Shown: positions 8,381 through 17,797, numbered from the stretch's first letter. The stretch: DNA of 64,000 bases from Planomicrobium okeanokoites (GCF_003428875.1 NZ_QQRS01000002.1:310001-374000), one strand, 5' to 3'. Notes: a model not told the origin generated them from the letters alone. A program made the numbers and translations.

Positions 8381-9978
8381 GCTGCAACCGCTCCGTCCGT
8401 CCGAGATTCGGTTCCGCCGGCAAGCACCCCCGTCTCTGGATTTCTCCAGATGATTTGTCCTCTTCCAAAGGTGCCGCCATCCGGCAATACTTCAATGTCG
8501 TGGCCTTTGCGCTGCAATGCCTGAACGAGGTAATTTGGGAATTCAGGCTCCACGTGAATTTTCTTGCCGCCGACCCATTGCCATCTCGGCATATCGAGGG
8601 CTGCCTGCGGGTTAAGCAGGTAATCCAGCGTATTCACCACAACCTGGAAATGTCCTTGAGGCTGCATATAGCCGCCCATCACTCCGAACGGTCCGACGGC
8701 TTTTCCGTCTTTTGTCAGGAAGCCTGGAATGATTGTATGGAATGTTTTCTTGCCCGGCTTCAGCACATTCGGATGGCTTTCATCGAGTGAGAAATCTGCT
8801 CCGCGATTCTGCAGGCCTATGCCCGTTCCCGGGATGACGATTCCGGAGCCGAAGCCCATGTAATTGCTTTGAATAAAGGAAACCATATTGCCTTCCGCGT
8901 CAGCTGTCGACAAGTAAACTGTCCCGCCTGCCGGAAGATCGTAGGGCACCGGTTCGATTGCCGTGTCGCCGAGAAGAACCGCCCGTTTTTTGGCGTATTC
9001 TTCAGACAGCAGATGTTCCGCTGTTACCGGCATATGTTGTTGTTCAGTGATAAATGCCTGGCCGTCCGTATACGCCAGTTTCATCGATTCAATCTGCTGA
9101 TGAAATGTCTTCGCCGATTGCCATTCAGGTGCGTCGAGCTGACTGAAAATATTCAGCGCCATCTGCGCGACCATGCCTTGCCCGTTCGGTGGAATTTCCC
9201 ACACTTCGTGGCCTTTGTAAGTCGTTGAGATCGGCTCCACCCATTCCGGCTGATAGCTGGCAAGATCTTCTTTTCGCAGGAAGCCGCCATGTTCCTGCAT
9301 GAATGCGTCGATCTCGTCGGCAATGGAACCTTCGTAAAACTCTCGGGCATCGCTTTCGCCAATTTTACGAAGCGTCTCTGCGTGACCTGGCGACTTCCAA
9401 ACTTCTCCGATTGCTGGCGCTTTACCATCTGGCGCAAACGTCTCAAACCAGCCTTCGAATTCTTTTGCCGTAAATGATCCTTTGAAACTGTTATAGGCTT
9501 TTTGCCAGAATTTCCCGAGAATTGGCGTCAGCGGATAGCCCTCTTCGGCGTAGCTGATTGCCGGCTGCAGTGTTTCAAGCAGTGAAAGTTTGCCGAATTT
9601 CTGTGAAAGCTCCGCCCAGGCAGCGGGGACACCCGGCACCGTTACCGGAACCAGGCCATGCACCGGCATCTTATCGTGGCCGAGGCCTTTCACGGCTTCT
9701 ATGGTCAATCCTTTTGGCGAAGGCCCTGAGGCATTCAATCCGTATAACTCGCCCTTCACCCATACCAATGCAAAAGCGTCCCCGCCGATGCCATTCGATG
9801 TCGGTTCGAGCACCGTCAAGGATGCGGCTGTTGCAATCGCAGCATCAATGGCATTGCCGCCTTTTTTCATAATTTCAATTCCGGCCTGTGCCGCTAGGGG
9901 CTGTGAAGTTGCCACCATACCTTTTTTTGCGAATACTGTATTTCTCTTAGATGGAAACGGGTGATTTAAATAATCCAA
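8374..9978 (-). CDS. Gamma-glutamyltransferase family protein (YwrD-like)
   Basis: A 534-residue Ntn-hydrolase of the gamma-glutamyltranspeptidase family. It has no signal peptide, like Bacillus YwrD (about 525 residues) and unlike secreted Ggt. The large-subunit part carries GGNAIDAAIA and NGIGGDAF. The autoprocessing site is the Thr in AGGTVYLSTAD (about residue 353), which becomes the N-terminal nucleophile of the small subunit. The later Gly-Gly of VMGGYMQPQGH is also kept. The start is TTG at 9978 behind AGGAGGAG. It lies between two TTT transporters and in front of the CHR pair, suggesting a pathway that takes up and cleaves a gamma-glutamyl or related amide compound. That role is inference. 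Confidence 0.9.
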   Translation of the reverse strand: MDYLNHPFPSKRNTVFAKKGMVATSQPLAAQAGIEIMKKGGNAIDAAIATAASLTVLEPTSNGIGGDAFALVWVKGELYGLNASGPSPKGLTIEAVKGLGHDKMPVHGLVPVTVPGVPAAWAELSQKFGKLSLLETLQPAISYAEEGYPLTPILGKFWQKAYNSFKGSFTAKEFEGWFETFAPDGKAPAIGEVWKSPGHAETLRKIGESDAREFYEGSIADEIDAFMQEHGGFLRKEDLASYQPEWVEPISTTYKGHEVWEIPPNGQGMVAQMALNIFSQLDAPEWQSAKTFHQQIESMKLAYTDGQAFITEQQHMPVTAEHLLSEEYAKKRAVLLGDTAIEPVPYDLPAGGTVYLSTADAEGNMVSFIQSNYMGFGSGIVIPGTGIGLQNRGADFSLDESHPNVLKPGKKTFHTIIPGFLTKDGKAVGPFGVMGGYMQPQGHFQVVVNTLDYLLNPQAALDMPRWQWVGGKKIHVEPEFPNYLVQALQRKGHDIEVLPDGGTFGRGQIIWRNPETGVLAGGTESRTDGAVAAW

Positions 9979-10000
9979 AATCTCTCCTCCTGACTAATGT

Positions 10001-11521
10001 TTACAGATCTGATGAACTTTCCGTTTCTAGCTGTTTCATTTTTTTCGTATATCTGATTTCAGTGATGATTCCATACAGAATAGATAGAATTGCCAATACA
10101 AGTATGACTCCTGATAAAGGACGAGTGAAAAACAGCGTCAAATCCGAGCTTGTAGCTACCGCTCTCCGTAAATTTTCTTCTGTCAAAGGACCAAGTATAA
10201 TGCCGAGTACAAAAGCCGGGAGTGAAAAACCTGAGTTTTTCATCAAATAACCGATTACACCGAACAGCAAGAGAACCCAGATGTCAAAAACCCTGTTGTT
10301 TAATGCAAAACTTCCTAAAGCACATAAGATGATAACGACCGGCAACAGGAAGTGCATTGGAATATCATTGATTTTCAAAAACAATCTTATGCCCAGAGAC
10401 TGGACGACCAGCATCAATATAGCTGAGATAAAGAAAGATAGGAAAATGCCGTATGCCAGTACCGGCTGAGATACGAAAAAATACGGACCTGGCTGGATTC
10501 CATGGACCAGTAATGCGCCCATCATCATAACCGTAACAGCACTTCCAGGTATCCCCAGTGCCAGCGTCGGAATCAACGCACCACCTTCTGAGGAATTATT
10601 TGCCGTTTCAGCGGCAATAACTCCATCTTTCGTTCCAGTTCCATAAAGTTCTGGTTTTTTGGATAGTTTCTTTGCAACGTCATAACTCATGATATTGGCA
10701 ATGCTCGAACCTGCTCCCGGAAGAGCACCAATAATTGTTCCGATAATAGAAGAACGAATAACGTTCACAAAAGAGCCGCCCATATCTTTCAATGTTTTCC
10801 CTATCGGATATGACAGACTGATTTTCGTATCGACTTCACTTTTTCCACCTGAATGCTTGCCAATTTCAGATAATAACTGGGAAAAAGCAAAAATACCGAT
10901 CAGTACTGGGAGATAGCTGAAACCTGCCATCATTGATACTGCTCCAAACGTAAACCTCTCAGTGCCAAGAACCGGATCCAGCCCGAACATTCCAAAGAAC
11001 ATTCCCAGCAAACCTGCCAAGATCCCTTTGATCAAGCTGCCATTTCCGAGACTCGCGATTGCACTTAAACCTAATACCATCAGTGCGAAAAATTCCCAAG
11101 GTCCAAATTGAATAGCCCATTGAGATAATAGAGGCGCCCCGATTATCAATATGGCTCCACCAATCAAAGAACCAAAAAATGAAGACCATAAGCCGATTGC
11201 CAAAGCACGCCCCGGTTCACCTTTCTTAGCCATCGGAAAACCATCAAATGTAGTGGCCACCGACGAAGGTGTTCCCGGAATTCCAAGCAGGATGGATGAA
11301 ATCAGGCCACCCGAAGCTCCTCCCAGCCAGACACCCATCATCAACGCAATTCCTGATAAAGGCTCCAATCCGAAGCTGAACGGCAAAGTTAAAGCAACGG
11401 CCATCGTAATAGTAAAACCCGGTATTGAACCGAAGATTATACCCATAATTACTCCAATTAGCATTAAGAGCAATACTTCCCATTGAGTAACTGCCTGCAG
11501 ACTCATCATTAAATTCCCCAA
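10001..11521 (-). CDS. tctA: Tripartite tricarboxylate transporter large permease TctA (copy 2)
   Basis: A 506-residue TctA paralogue, similar in length and organisation to the copy at 4150. It has the signature GSIPGFTITMAVAL, the GIPGTPSSVATTFDGFP block and about twelve hydrophobic segments. The start is TTG at 11521 behind GAGGTG; an ATG pair at about 11506-11509 with GGGG in front is an alternative. It is followed 22 bases later by the YwrD-like transferase. Two different TctA proteins in one transcription unit suggest two related substrates, or one substrate and its product. Confidence 0.92.
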   Translation of the reverse strand: MGNLMMSLQAVTQWEVLLLMLIGVIMGIIFGSIPGFTITMAVALTLPFSFGLEPLSGIALMMGVWLGGASGGLISSILLGIPGTPSSVATTFDGFPMAKKGEPGRALAIGLWSSFFGSLIGGAILIIGAPLLSQWAIQFGPWEFFALMVLGLSAIASLGNGSLIKGILAGLLGMFFGMFGLDPVLGTERFTFGAVSMMAGFSYLPVLIGIFAFSQLLSEIGKHSGGKSEVDTKISLSYPIGKTLKDMGGSFVNVIRSSIIGTIIGALPGAGSSIANIMSYDVAKKLSKKPELYGTGTKDGVIAAETANNSSEGGALIPTLALGIPGSAVTVMMMGALLVHGIQPGPYFFVSQPVLAYGIFLSFFISAILMLVVQSLGIRLFLKINDIPMHFLLPVVIILCALGSFALNNRVFDIWVLLLFGVIGYLMKNSGFSLPAFVLGIILGPLTEENLRRAVATSSDLTLFFTRPLSGVILVLAILSILYGIITEIRYTKKMKQLETESSSDL

Positions 11522-11533
11522 AATCTCACCTCT

Positions 11534-12022
11534 TTAGAAAAATAGCCCTTTTGGCAGATACACTGACAGGAACCTCTCAAATATGAATGTCAGTGTTATT
11601 GAAACCACCAGCAAAAACCCTATCGATACAGCATGTTTCTTAACAGTCTTTTTAAGTGGCGTTGCAGTAATAGCGATTAAATAAACAATTGTCATAAATA
11701 GAAACGATGAAAAGGTGAAGCCTAAAATGTCTATCAGCAAAATATAGATTGCAAACAAGACAAATATCAACGGAACTTTCCACCATTTTCTTGATGGTCC
11801 TGATTCTTCACCTTGTTCGACTTTCTTCACGGCTGCACTTTTAATAAAGAACGATCTTATCAATAACAGCAGAGCAAGCGCTGCGATTCCGACAAGTAAA
11901 ACCCGTGGAAAGAAAGTGGCTTCCAAGCCAGTCAAATTTTGATTGCTGATTCCAAAACTTTGATAGTAGAAGAACGCACAAAATACTAGAATAACAATAC
12001 CTGCTATGCGGTCATGATTCAT
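11534..12022 (-). CDS. tctB: Tripartite tricarboxylate transporter small permease TctB (copy 2)
   Basis: A TctB protein of about 162 residues with four hydrophobic segments and a basic middle loop (KSAAVKKVEQGEE). I chose the ATG at 12022 because GAGGGAG lies 7-8 bases upstream and the first helix (RIAGIVILVFCAFFYYQSFG) starts right after it. An in-frame TTG at 12064 overlapping the tctC stop has no ribosome site. It lies between tctC copy 2 and tctA copy 2 and should form a complex with that TctA. Confidence 0.83.
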   Translation of the reverse strand: MNHDRIAGIVILVFCAFFYYQSFGISNQNLTGLEATFFPRVLLVGIAALALLLLIRSFFIKSAAVKKVEQGEESGPSRKWWKVPLIFVLFAIYILLIDILGFTFSSFLFMTIVYLIAITATPLKKTVKKHAVSIGFLLVVSITLTFIFERFLSVYLPKGLFF

Positions 12023-12056
12023 TTTCCGTCTCCCTCTCGCGATTCTTAGAACTTCA

Positions 12057-13055
12057 TTATTCAATAATATTCTGGCGGGTAAGCATTCCTTCCAGGTGTT
12101 CTACATCGTCCTCTAAGTAGTTCGTGTATTCTTCAGTGTCTTTATAATTCACATCGACTCCCATTGCTTCCATTTCTTTTATAAACTCAGGATTTTCAGC
12201 TACGTTCTTCAGCGCTTCGTCCATGACATCAACAATTTCCTGTGGAGTGTCTTTCGGGAAGAAGTAGCCCCGATTAGTCGCATTCACGAAATCAATGCCT
12301 TGCTCTTTTAAAGTAGGAATATCCGGTAATGCCGGATTTCTTTCTTCAGAAGCGATTCCCAGCATTTTTAATTGATTGGCTTTCATATATTCTTTCGCAG
12401 CAGGGATTGTAGTGGATCCGAGGTCCAAATGATTCCCTAATAATGCCTGCGTACGCTGAGCCGTTCCTTCATAGGCTACGATATTGAACTTCACGTCCTG
12501 GCTATCCATTATTCCGAGTGGGACAATGTGTGTCGTTGATCCGATACTCGCTCCGAAACTTATGGATTCAGGGTTTTCTTTTAATTCATCGACAACGTCC
12601 TGCATATTTTCCCAATCGTTTGCCACGTTTGTCGCTATCAATTGATTTGCTGTCGTCATCAATGATACCGGTTCAAAATCATCGTATGAAAAATCTGCTT
12701 TGCCCATGAGATGGGATACTGCGATTGAATCGTGGCCAGCCAGCATGGAATACCCATCCGGATTTTGCTTCATAAATTCCTGAGCTCCGATGGTGCCGCC
12801 TCCGCCGCCCATATTCGTCACTACGATTTTCACATCCAACTCTTCTTCGAGATATTTATTGATGGTACGCGCTATTACATCAGAGTCCCCGCCTGCACCC
12901 CATGGAAGCATCAATTGAATTTGCTTGTTCGGATATCCCTCTGCCGTTTCTGCCGAACCAGAAGAACCTTCAGATGAACAACCTGCTAATAGTAATCCTG
13001 CAGCCACAGCTGCTGTGGCCGTCTTAAACATTTTCGACTTTTTGAATATATTCAT
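12057..13055 (-). CDS. tctC: Tripartite tricarboxylate transporter receptor lipoprotein TctC (copy 2)
   Basis: A 332-residue extracellular receptor. The lipobox is LLLAGC after a 20-residue hydrophobic signal, followed by a Ser/Glu/Gly linker and YPNKQIQLMLPWGAGGDSD, the conserved opening of the TctC fold. It is the first gene of the minus-strand TTT/GGT/CHR operon and faces the LysR gene at 13267 across 211 bases. GAGGGGG lies upstream of the ATG. LysR-type regulators usually control the divergent operon, so induction by the transported compound is likely. Confidence 0.92.
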   Translation of the reverse strand: MNIFKKSKMFKTATAAVAAGLLLAGCSSEGSSGSAETAEGYPNKQIQLMLPWGAGGDSDVIARTINKYLEEELDVKIVVTNMGGGGGTIGAQEFMKQNPDGYSMLAGHDSIAVSHLMGKADFSYDDFEPVSLMTTANQLIATNVANDWENMQDVVDELKENPESISFGASIGSTTHIVPLGIMDSQDVKFNIVAYEGTAQRTQALLGNHLDLGSTTIPAAKEYMKANQLKMLGIASEERNPALPDIPTLKEQGIDFVNATNRGYFFPKDTPQEIVDVMDEALKNVAENPEFIKEMEAMGVDVNYKDTEEYTNYLEDDVEHLEGMLTRQNIIE

Positions 13056-13266
13056 GAATTTTTTTCCCCCTCATTTTTTTGTTTTTACTAGATTTATTAT
13101 CTTATGAAGTTCTTTCGATGTATTTATACAATCCACCCTCCAACCTTTTCAAAGAATAAATAATTGATAATTTAAACTTATTGCAATCTTACAAAACATT
13201 GTATGGATTAGTAAAATTAAATATATTTAATGTTATAATTAATAAAACTCAATATGGAGGTGTACC
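13056..13266. promoter_or_regulatory. Divergent promoter region between tctC (copy 2) and lysR
   Basis: An AT-rich 211-base region. For lysR a -10 TATAAT is visible at 13234-13239 with a poor -35. LysR-type T-N11-A sites cannot be singled out by eye in such AT-rich DNA. It probably carries both divergent promoters and the LysR site. Confidence 0.5.
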
Positions 13267-14190
13267 ATGGAACACAAACTTGAAATCTTTGTCACGACAG
13301 CCGAACAGAAAAGCTTTACCCGGGCGGCTGAATTACTGCATATGACGCCCTCTGCCATCAGTCTGAGCATTAAAGCTTTAGAAAGTAAACTTGAGTGCCG
13401 ACTCTTCGATCGGACCAACAAATATGTTCAATTGACACCAGAAGGCTCAGTTGTATACACCCATGCAAAAGAGATTCTTATGCAATACCATGATATGACA
13501 CAATCACTTATTAACTTGGATCCTTCAAAGAATATACCGATTTCGATAGGCGCCGCTTATACATTCGGTGAATATTTCCTTCCCGCCATCCTTTATGCTT
13601 TTAATAAGAAACATCCCAATATCCTTCCTAATATCACCATTCAGAATTCTAAAGTCATTGCGGAACAAATTCACAAACAGGAACTTGACATCGGCTTTAT
13701 CGTTGAAGCTGATGTCGCCGAATATGATGTCGATGTCAATCTGTTTTCAGAGGAGATGATGCTTATTGTGGCTCGTCCCGACCATCCCATCAATAAAAAC
13801 TCATCCATTGATAAGAAAATGCTGGAAGCAGAAACCTGGATCATCCGTGAAGAAGGTTCAGGAACTCGAGATGTCACTAATAAATTCTTCTCCCAGCTCG
13901 GCATTGCGCCAAAACGCATCATGAGTTTCGGAAGCTCGCAGACCATTAAGGAGTCGGTGGCACTCGGGCTTGGAGTCTCATACCTGTCGGAATCGGTCAT
14001 TAAATCCGATGTACAGGTCGGCACGCTAAAGGGCGTCAGTCTTAGTGATTACCCAAATGAAACCAGTTTCCATTACATCACCCACCAATCGAAACTACAC
14101 ACACAGGCCGTGCAGATCTTTAAAGAATTTTTAGATTCCTATGTACTCGGCGAGAAAATTTCTGTCCACACCAAAAAGAAAATTAAATAA
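13267..14190 (+). CDS. LysR-family transcriptional regulator
   Basis: A 307-residue LysR-type regulator. The winged helix-turn-helix is at residues 1-60 (SFTRAAELLHMTPSAISLSIKALESKL), followed by a linker helix and an effector-binding domain (IPISIGAAYTFGEYFLP onward). GGAGG lies 6 bases before the ATG. It is divergent from the two-transporter operon that starts with tctC at 13055, so it most likely controls that operon in response to the imported acid or gamma-glutamyl compound. Its 3' end shares a two-way terminator with the FAA hydrolase gene. Confidence 0.93.
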   Translation: MEHKLEIFVTTAEQKSFTRAAELLHMTPSAISLSIKALESKLECRLFDRTNKYVQLTPEGSVVYTHAKEILMQYHDMTQSLINLDPSKNIPISIGAAYTFGEYFLPAILYAFNKKHPNILPNITIQNSKVIAEQIHKQELDIGFIVEADVAEYDVDVNLFSEEMMLIVARPDHPINKNSSIDKKMLEAETWIIREEGSGTRDVTNKFFSQLGIAPKRIMSFGSSQTIKESVALGLGVSYLSESVIKSDVQVGTLKGVSLSDYPNETSFHYITHQSKLHTQAVQIFKEFLDSYVLGEKISVHTKKKIK

Positions 14191-14242
14191 AACTATTGCA
14201 GAATTCATAGGAATGTTGATTCCCCATAAATGCGTGTCCACG

Positions 14243-14282
14243 AAAAAAAGCTGTCTTCCTTTTAACAAGGAGACAGCTTTTT
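14243..14282. terminator. Bidirectional terminator between lysR and FAA hydrolase
   Basis: AAAAAGCTGTCTTCCTT pairs with AAGGAGACAGCTTTTT around a 5-base loop (one bulged base). A T run is present on both strands, so it serves both convergent genes. Confidence 0.9.
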
Positions 14283-14283
14283 A

Positions 14284-15144
14284 TCATCCCTTCAAATCCA
14301 TTACCGGATTCACCAGCGTCTCAAATCCGTCAATGCGGCATTCCACCACATCGCCGTCACGGATGACGACGGCTCCCGGTGTGCCCGTCGAGATGATGTC
14401 TCCCGGCAAAAGCGTCATGACTTTTGAGTGGAAGGAAATCAGCTGCTGCGGCCGGAAGGTCATATTGGACACGAGGTTATCGCGATGGATTTCCCCGTTG
14501 ATGACAGTCGCCACCTTCAGGTCGAGCACATCTTCCACTTCTTCCGCTGTCACGAGCTGCGGACCGAAACTGAAAAAGGTGTCAAAACTTTTCGCGCGTG
14601 TCAGGTAGCGCGGATTTTTCTGCAGAATGTCTTCCGCGGTCATGTCGATGATGGTCGTGTAGCCCGCAATGACGCTGAGCGCGTCTTCCTCTTCGACGTC
14701 TTTGCATTCCTTGCCGATGACGATGCCAAGTTCAGACTCCGCCGTCGTGCGTTCGGATTGCAGCGGCACACGGATCGTATCTCTGGGTCCAATGATTGTC
14801 GTATCAGGTTTCATAAAACTGGCGGGCTCCATGTTCGGCGAGACTTCGCTGAGGTCTGCGGCATGTTCGACGTAATTCAGCCCGATGCCCCAGATTTTAC
14901 GCGGATGGCGGTAAAGCGGACCGAATTTGGCGTCCTGAATAACCAATTGCTCGAGCGCTTCCGTATTTTGTCCGGCGATCCATTCTTTGAATGGCTCCAA
15001 TTTCTCGAGCGGCAGCAGGTCAAAAAGTTGTGTCGGCCACTGCTGGCCAAACTCTTTATTGATGGTTTCGACTGGAATTGCCCCAGCTGCTGTGACGACG
15101 GCAGCCGTCTCTTTTCCGTCCAGTTGAATGGTTGCTAAGCGCAT
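14284..15144 (-). CDS. Fumarylacetoacetate hydrolase family protein
   Basis: A 286-residue FAA-hydrolase-fold enzyme. Metal-binding motifs are visible: the Glu pair in TTAESELGIVIGKE and the GTPGAVV loop near the C-terminus (GDIISTGTPG). The family covers acylpyruvases, oxaloacetate decarboxylases and diketo-acid hydrolases. It is probably cotranscribed with the SDR gene 80 bases upstream. FAA hydrolase plus SDR pairs occur in oxidative sugar-acid routes, for example L-fucose or L-rhamnose diketo pathways, but nothing here fixes the substrate. AAAGGG precedes the ATG. Confidence 0.88.
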   Translation of the reverse strand: MRLATIQLDGKETAAVVTAAGAIPVETINKEFGQQWPTQLFDLLPLEKLEPFKEWIAGQNTEALEQLVIQDAKFGPLYRHPRKIWGIGLNYVEHAADLSEVSPNMEPASFMKPDTTIIGPRDTIRVPLQSERTTAESELGIVIGKECKDVEEEDALSVIAGYTTIIDMTAEDILQKNPRYLTRAKSFDTFFSFGPQLVTAEEVEDVLDLKVATVINGEIHRDNLVSNMTFRPQQLISFHSKVMTLLPGDIISTGTPGAVVIRDGDVVECRIDGFETLVNPVMDLKG

Positions 15145-15224
15145 ATGTATCTACCCTTTCGTATCGTTAGTCTATAGAATAAAACCGCCTCCCACCAAAT
15201 AGATGGACGGCGATTCCATTTTTC

Positions 15225-15965
15225 TTATTGTGCCGTGTAGCCGCCGTCCACCAGTATAGTGGCGCCTGTCATGAAATCATTTTCACTGAGGAAGATGATG
15301 GCATGTGCGATTTCGTCCGCTGTGCCGAGGCGTCCGATCGGATGTTTCTGGACCAGCTGATCGTAGAATTCCGGTCCCAGTGCGTCGCGGCTGACCATGC
15401 CGGATTCCACATAGCCCGGCGCCACTGCATTGACGCGGATATTCTTATTGGCATACTGAAGCGCCAGTGATTTAGTCATCAAGTTGACGGCGCCTTTTGA
15501 AGCATTATAGGCAAAAGCCCCGCCCTCCCCGACACTGCCAAGGATAGAAGCGGTGTTGACGATGACGCCGCCGCCGTTGTTCATCATGTGGCGAACGGCA
15601 TGTTTCGAGCCGAAGAACACGCCATCCTGGTTTACCGCAATGACTTTGTGATAATCTTCATAGCTCAGTTCGTGTGTTTCGCCCAGTGCGCCGATGCCGG
15701 CATTATTCACCAGTATGTCGATTGTGCCAAACGTGTCGATGGCAAACTGAATCATGTTCTGAACCGATTCTTCGCTTGCCACGTCCACTTGGACAAACTC
15801 CACTTCGCCGCTGCCCTTCAGGTTTTCAGCTTCCTTCTTGCCGCCTTCTTCATTGAAGTCCGCAATCACCACTTTCGCGCCTTTTGCCAGATACGCTTTT
15901 GCTGCGGCAAGCCCGATTCCCGAAGCGCCGCCTGTCACTACTGCCACTTTTCCTGCTAAATCCAT
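15225..15965 (-). CDS. Short-chain dehydrogenase/reductase (glucose/ribitol type)
   Basis: A 246-residue classical SDR. The NAD(P) site is TGGASGIGLAAA at residues 11-22; NNAGIG is present and the catalytic Ser-Tyr-Lys is given by NTASILG and YNASKGA. Asp at the end of beta-2 (VVIADFNEEG) favours NAD over NADP. The C-terminus GATILVDGGYTAQ is standard. It precedes the FAA hydrolase gene on the same strand and probably forms a two-gene operon. The specific substrate is unknown. Confidence 0.88.
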   Translation of the reverse strand: MDLAGKVAVVTGGASGIGLAAAKAYLAKGAKVVIADFNEEGGKKEAENLKGSGEVEFVQVDVASEESVQNMIQFAIDTFGTIDILVNNAGIGALGETHELSYEDYHKVIAVNQDGVFFGSKHAVRHMMNNGGGVIVNTASILGSVGEGGAFAYNASKGAVNLMTKSLALQYANKNIRVNAVAPGYVESGMVSRDALGPEFYDQLVQKHPIGRLGTADEIAHAIIFLSENDFMTGATILVDGGYTAQ

Positions 15966-16096
15966 GTACGTGTCCTCCTTTTTTATGATGGTTCACTCTT
16001 ATATTATCGAAATAGTTAATTTATTGATAATAAAATCACTTGTCTCTGCCATAAGTCTCTTCGTGTATACTGTTAGTTAAAAAGGGGGGATCCAGT

Positions 16097-16879
16097 TTGA
16101 TCATACTTCGACGGCTCTATCTGCAGGCGACAAGCTTGTCCTGGCTAATCCTTACGCTAAGCACAATGCTGCTGATCGCTTTCAGCACCCTGTTGCTGCC
16201 TGCAATCGAGCCATCCACTTTCACCAGCTATGCCGATTCGTTATGGTTCACGATGACGACCATGCTGACTGTCGGTTACGGTGATCTTTACCCTTCCACA
16301 ACCGGCGGAAGAATCTTCACTGTCTTTTTCCTGTACATAATCGGCATCGGGCTGTTTGCATCATTTATTGGAAAGGCGTTTGAAAGCCTGAGCCTGCACA
16401 AAAAACGCGAAGAAAGGGGTGAGCTGATGTTTAAAGGAAAAAACCATATCGTCATCATCGATTGGTCCCACAAAGCTGAAAATGCAATTGCCGAAATTCT
16501 GAAACAGGATGACCAAACCGATGTTGTGGTGATCGACCGGCTGGATAAAGCGAAAGAGATCCACCCGCGCATCCATTACGTGAAAGGCAATGCCACCCAC
16601 GAAGATGTGCTTCGCCAGGCCAATATCCAGCAGGCCAAGGCAGTGCTGATTTTTGCGGATGACCGGATTGAAGACCAGAAGCTGACTGACGGAAAGTCCC
16701 TGTTGATCGCCACTGCCGTGGAACGGATGTCGCCGGATGTTTTCACGACTGTCGAAGTCGAACGGGAAGAGCACCTTCCGAACTTCTCACATGTCAAAGT
16801 CGATAAGTTCATCATGTCCAACGGCACGATTGCCCGTATGGCCGTGAATTCCATTTTTACTGAAACAAGCGAAATGTAA
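16097..16879 (+). CDS. Potassium channel protein with TrkA-N (RCK) domain, YugO-like
   Basis: A 260-residue two-helix potassium channel. Transmembrane segment 1 is at about residues 15-37, the pore loop holds the selectivity filter TVGYGD (about 58-63), and transmembrane segment 2 is at about 74-95. A cytoplasmic RCK/TrkA-N domain follows (NHIVIIDWSHKAENA onward). The architecture matches Bacillus YugO and MthK-type channels. The start is TTG at 16097 with a run of six G about 7 bases upstream; there is no better ATG. It is single and convergent with the GAF-STAS gene. Confidence 0.92.
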   Translation: MIILRRLYLQATSLSWLILTLSTMLLIAFSTLLLPAIEPSTFTSYADSLWFTMTTMLTVGYGDLYPSTTGGRIFTVFFLYIIGIGLFASFIGKAFESLSLHKKREERGELMFKGKNHIVIIDWSHKAENAIAEILKQDDQTDVVVIDRLDKAKEIHPRIHYVKGNATHEDVLRQANIQQAKAVLIFADDRIEDQKLTDGKSLLIATAVERMSPDVFTTVEVEREEHLPNFSHVKVDKFIMSNGTIARMAVNSIFTETSEM

Positions 16880-16929
16880 AAAAGAACGCCGGGCTGGCCA
16901 TTTTTAATGGCTTCACCGGCGTTCTTTTT
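16878..16929. terminator. Bidirectional terminator between channel and GAF-STAS genes
   Basis: GAACGCCGG (16884-16892) pairs with CCGGCGTTC, with a nested GCCATT/AATGGC stem and A/T runs on both sides. Confidence 0.88.
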
Positions 16930-16933
16930 AACT

Positions 16934-17797
16934 TTACGAGCAGGATTCAATTTTCTTCGTCAGCACAAATCCCATTTGTTCAATAGCGATCTTCAGTGTC
17001 GCTTCCATTCTTTCACCTTTCAGCGAATGGGCGAAATGCGGAACATTCAATGCGATGGATGGAGTGATTCCTGTAATGACCGGGGTCACACCCATGATTT
17101 TCAAGATTTTCACCAAATCCAGCAATGGCTGCTCGATTTGCGGATCGATTTCTGTGATTCCTGAAAAATCGATGATCAGAAAATCGAGCTCACCGCCTGC
17201 TTTATTGACTGTGTCCTCAATCATCTGTTTGGCACGTGTAAGGGTGATGTGGCCAATGATCGGCAGAATGGAAATGCCATCGGTCAAAGGAACAAGCGGA
17301 GAGGAAAGTTTCTGTATTTCCTTTTTGGCCGTTTCGAGTTCCAAAATATACGTCAGCAGCGAAGACATCATCTCGAACATTTCCTGGTCTTCCGGAGTGA
17401 AGTCATATGGATGCTTATCCAAGCCGCAAATGGTGCCGTAGACCTTACCGTTTTCATAATAAATCGGGATGCCCATGAAGGAACCTTTATCGAAATTGGA
17501 TGCAATTTCAAGAGTCTGGGCATTTTCATCCTTCGATATATCATCTATCCTGAGCACATCCTGGCCATGTTGGATCGAGAGGTTGCAGAAAGTCTGGTTC
17601 AAAGGCGACTCACTGCCTTCTTTGACCAATTCTTCGTCCCGATTAAAAGCTTTCTTAATGGTATTGGTTTCGCCGTCATTTTTCGCGATGAACAGCGTAT
17701 TTATGTTCATGCGGCCGCTTAGCATTTTGAGCACCTGATCGGCTGCCTCATTGAAATTTTCGAATTGCCGGGATGAACCCGCAGTTGACTGTGCCAT
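16934..17797 (-). CDS. GAF-STAS sensory protein (RsbR-like)
   Basis: A 287-residue soluble protein. Residues about 15-150 look like a GAF sensor domain (FMGIPIYYENGKVYGTICGLD is the typical GAF core). Residues about 165-285 form a STAS domain with ITLTRAKQMIEDTV and FLIIDFSGITEID, as in RsbR stressosome proteins. Where RsbR has a phosphorylated Thr after V-D, this protein has Pro (EIDPQIE), so regulation by phosphorylation may differ. I use the ATG at 17797 because GGAGG sits 6 bases upstream; the ATG at 17800 is too close. Confidence 0.82.
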   Translation of the reverse strand: MAQSTAGSSRQFENFNEAADQVLKMLSGRMNINTLFIAKNDGETNTIKKAFNRDEELVKEGSESPLNQTFCNLSIQHGQDVLRIDDISKDENAQTLEIASNFDKGSFMGIPIYYENGKVYGTICGLDKHPYDFTPEDQEMFEMMSSLLTYILELETAKKEIQKLSSPLVPLTDGISILPIIGHITLTRAKQMIEDTVNKAGGELDFLIIDFSGITEIDPQIEQPLLDLVKILKIMGVTPVITGITPSIALNVPHFAHSLKGERMEATLKIAIEQMGFVLTKKIESCS

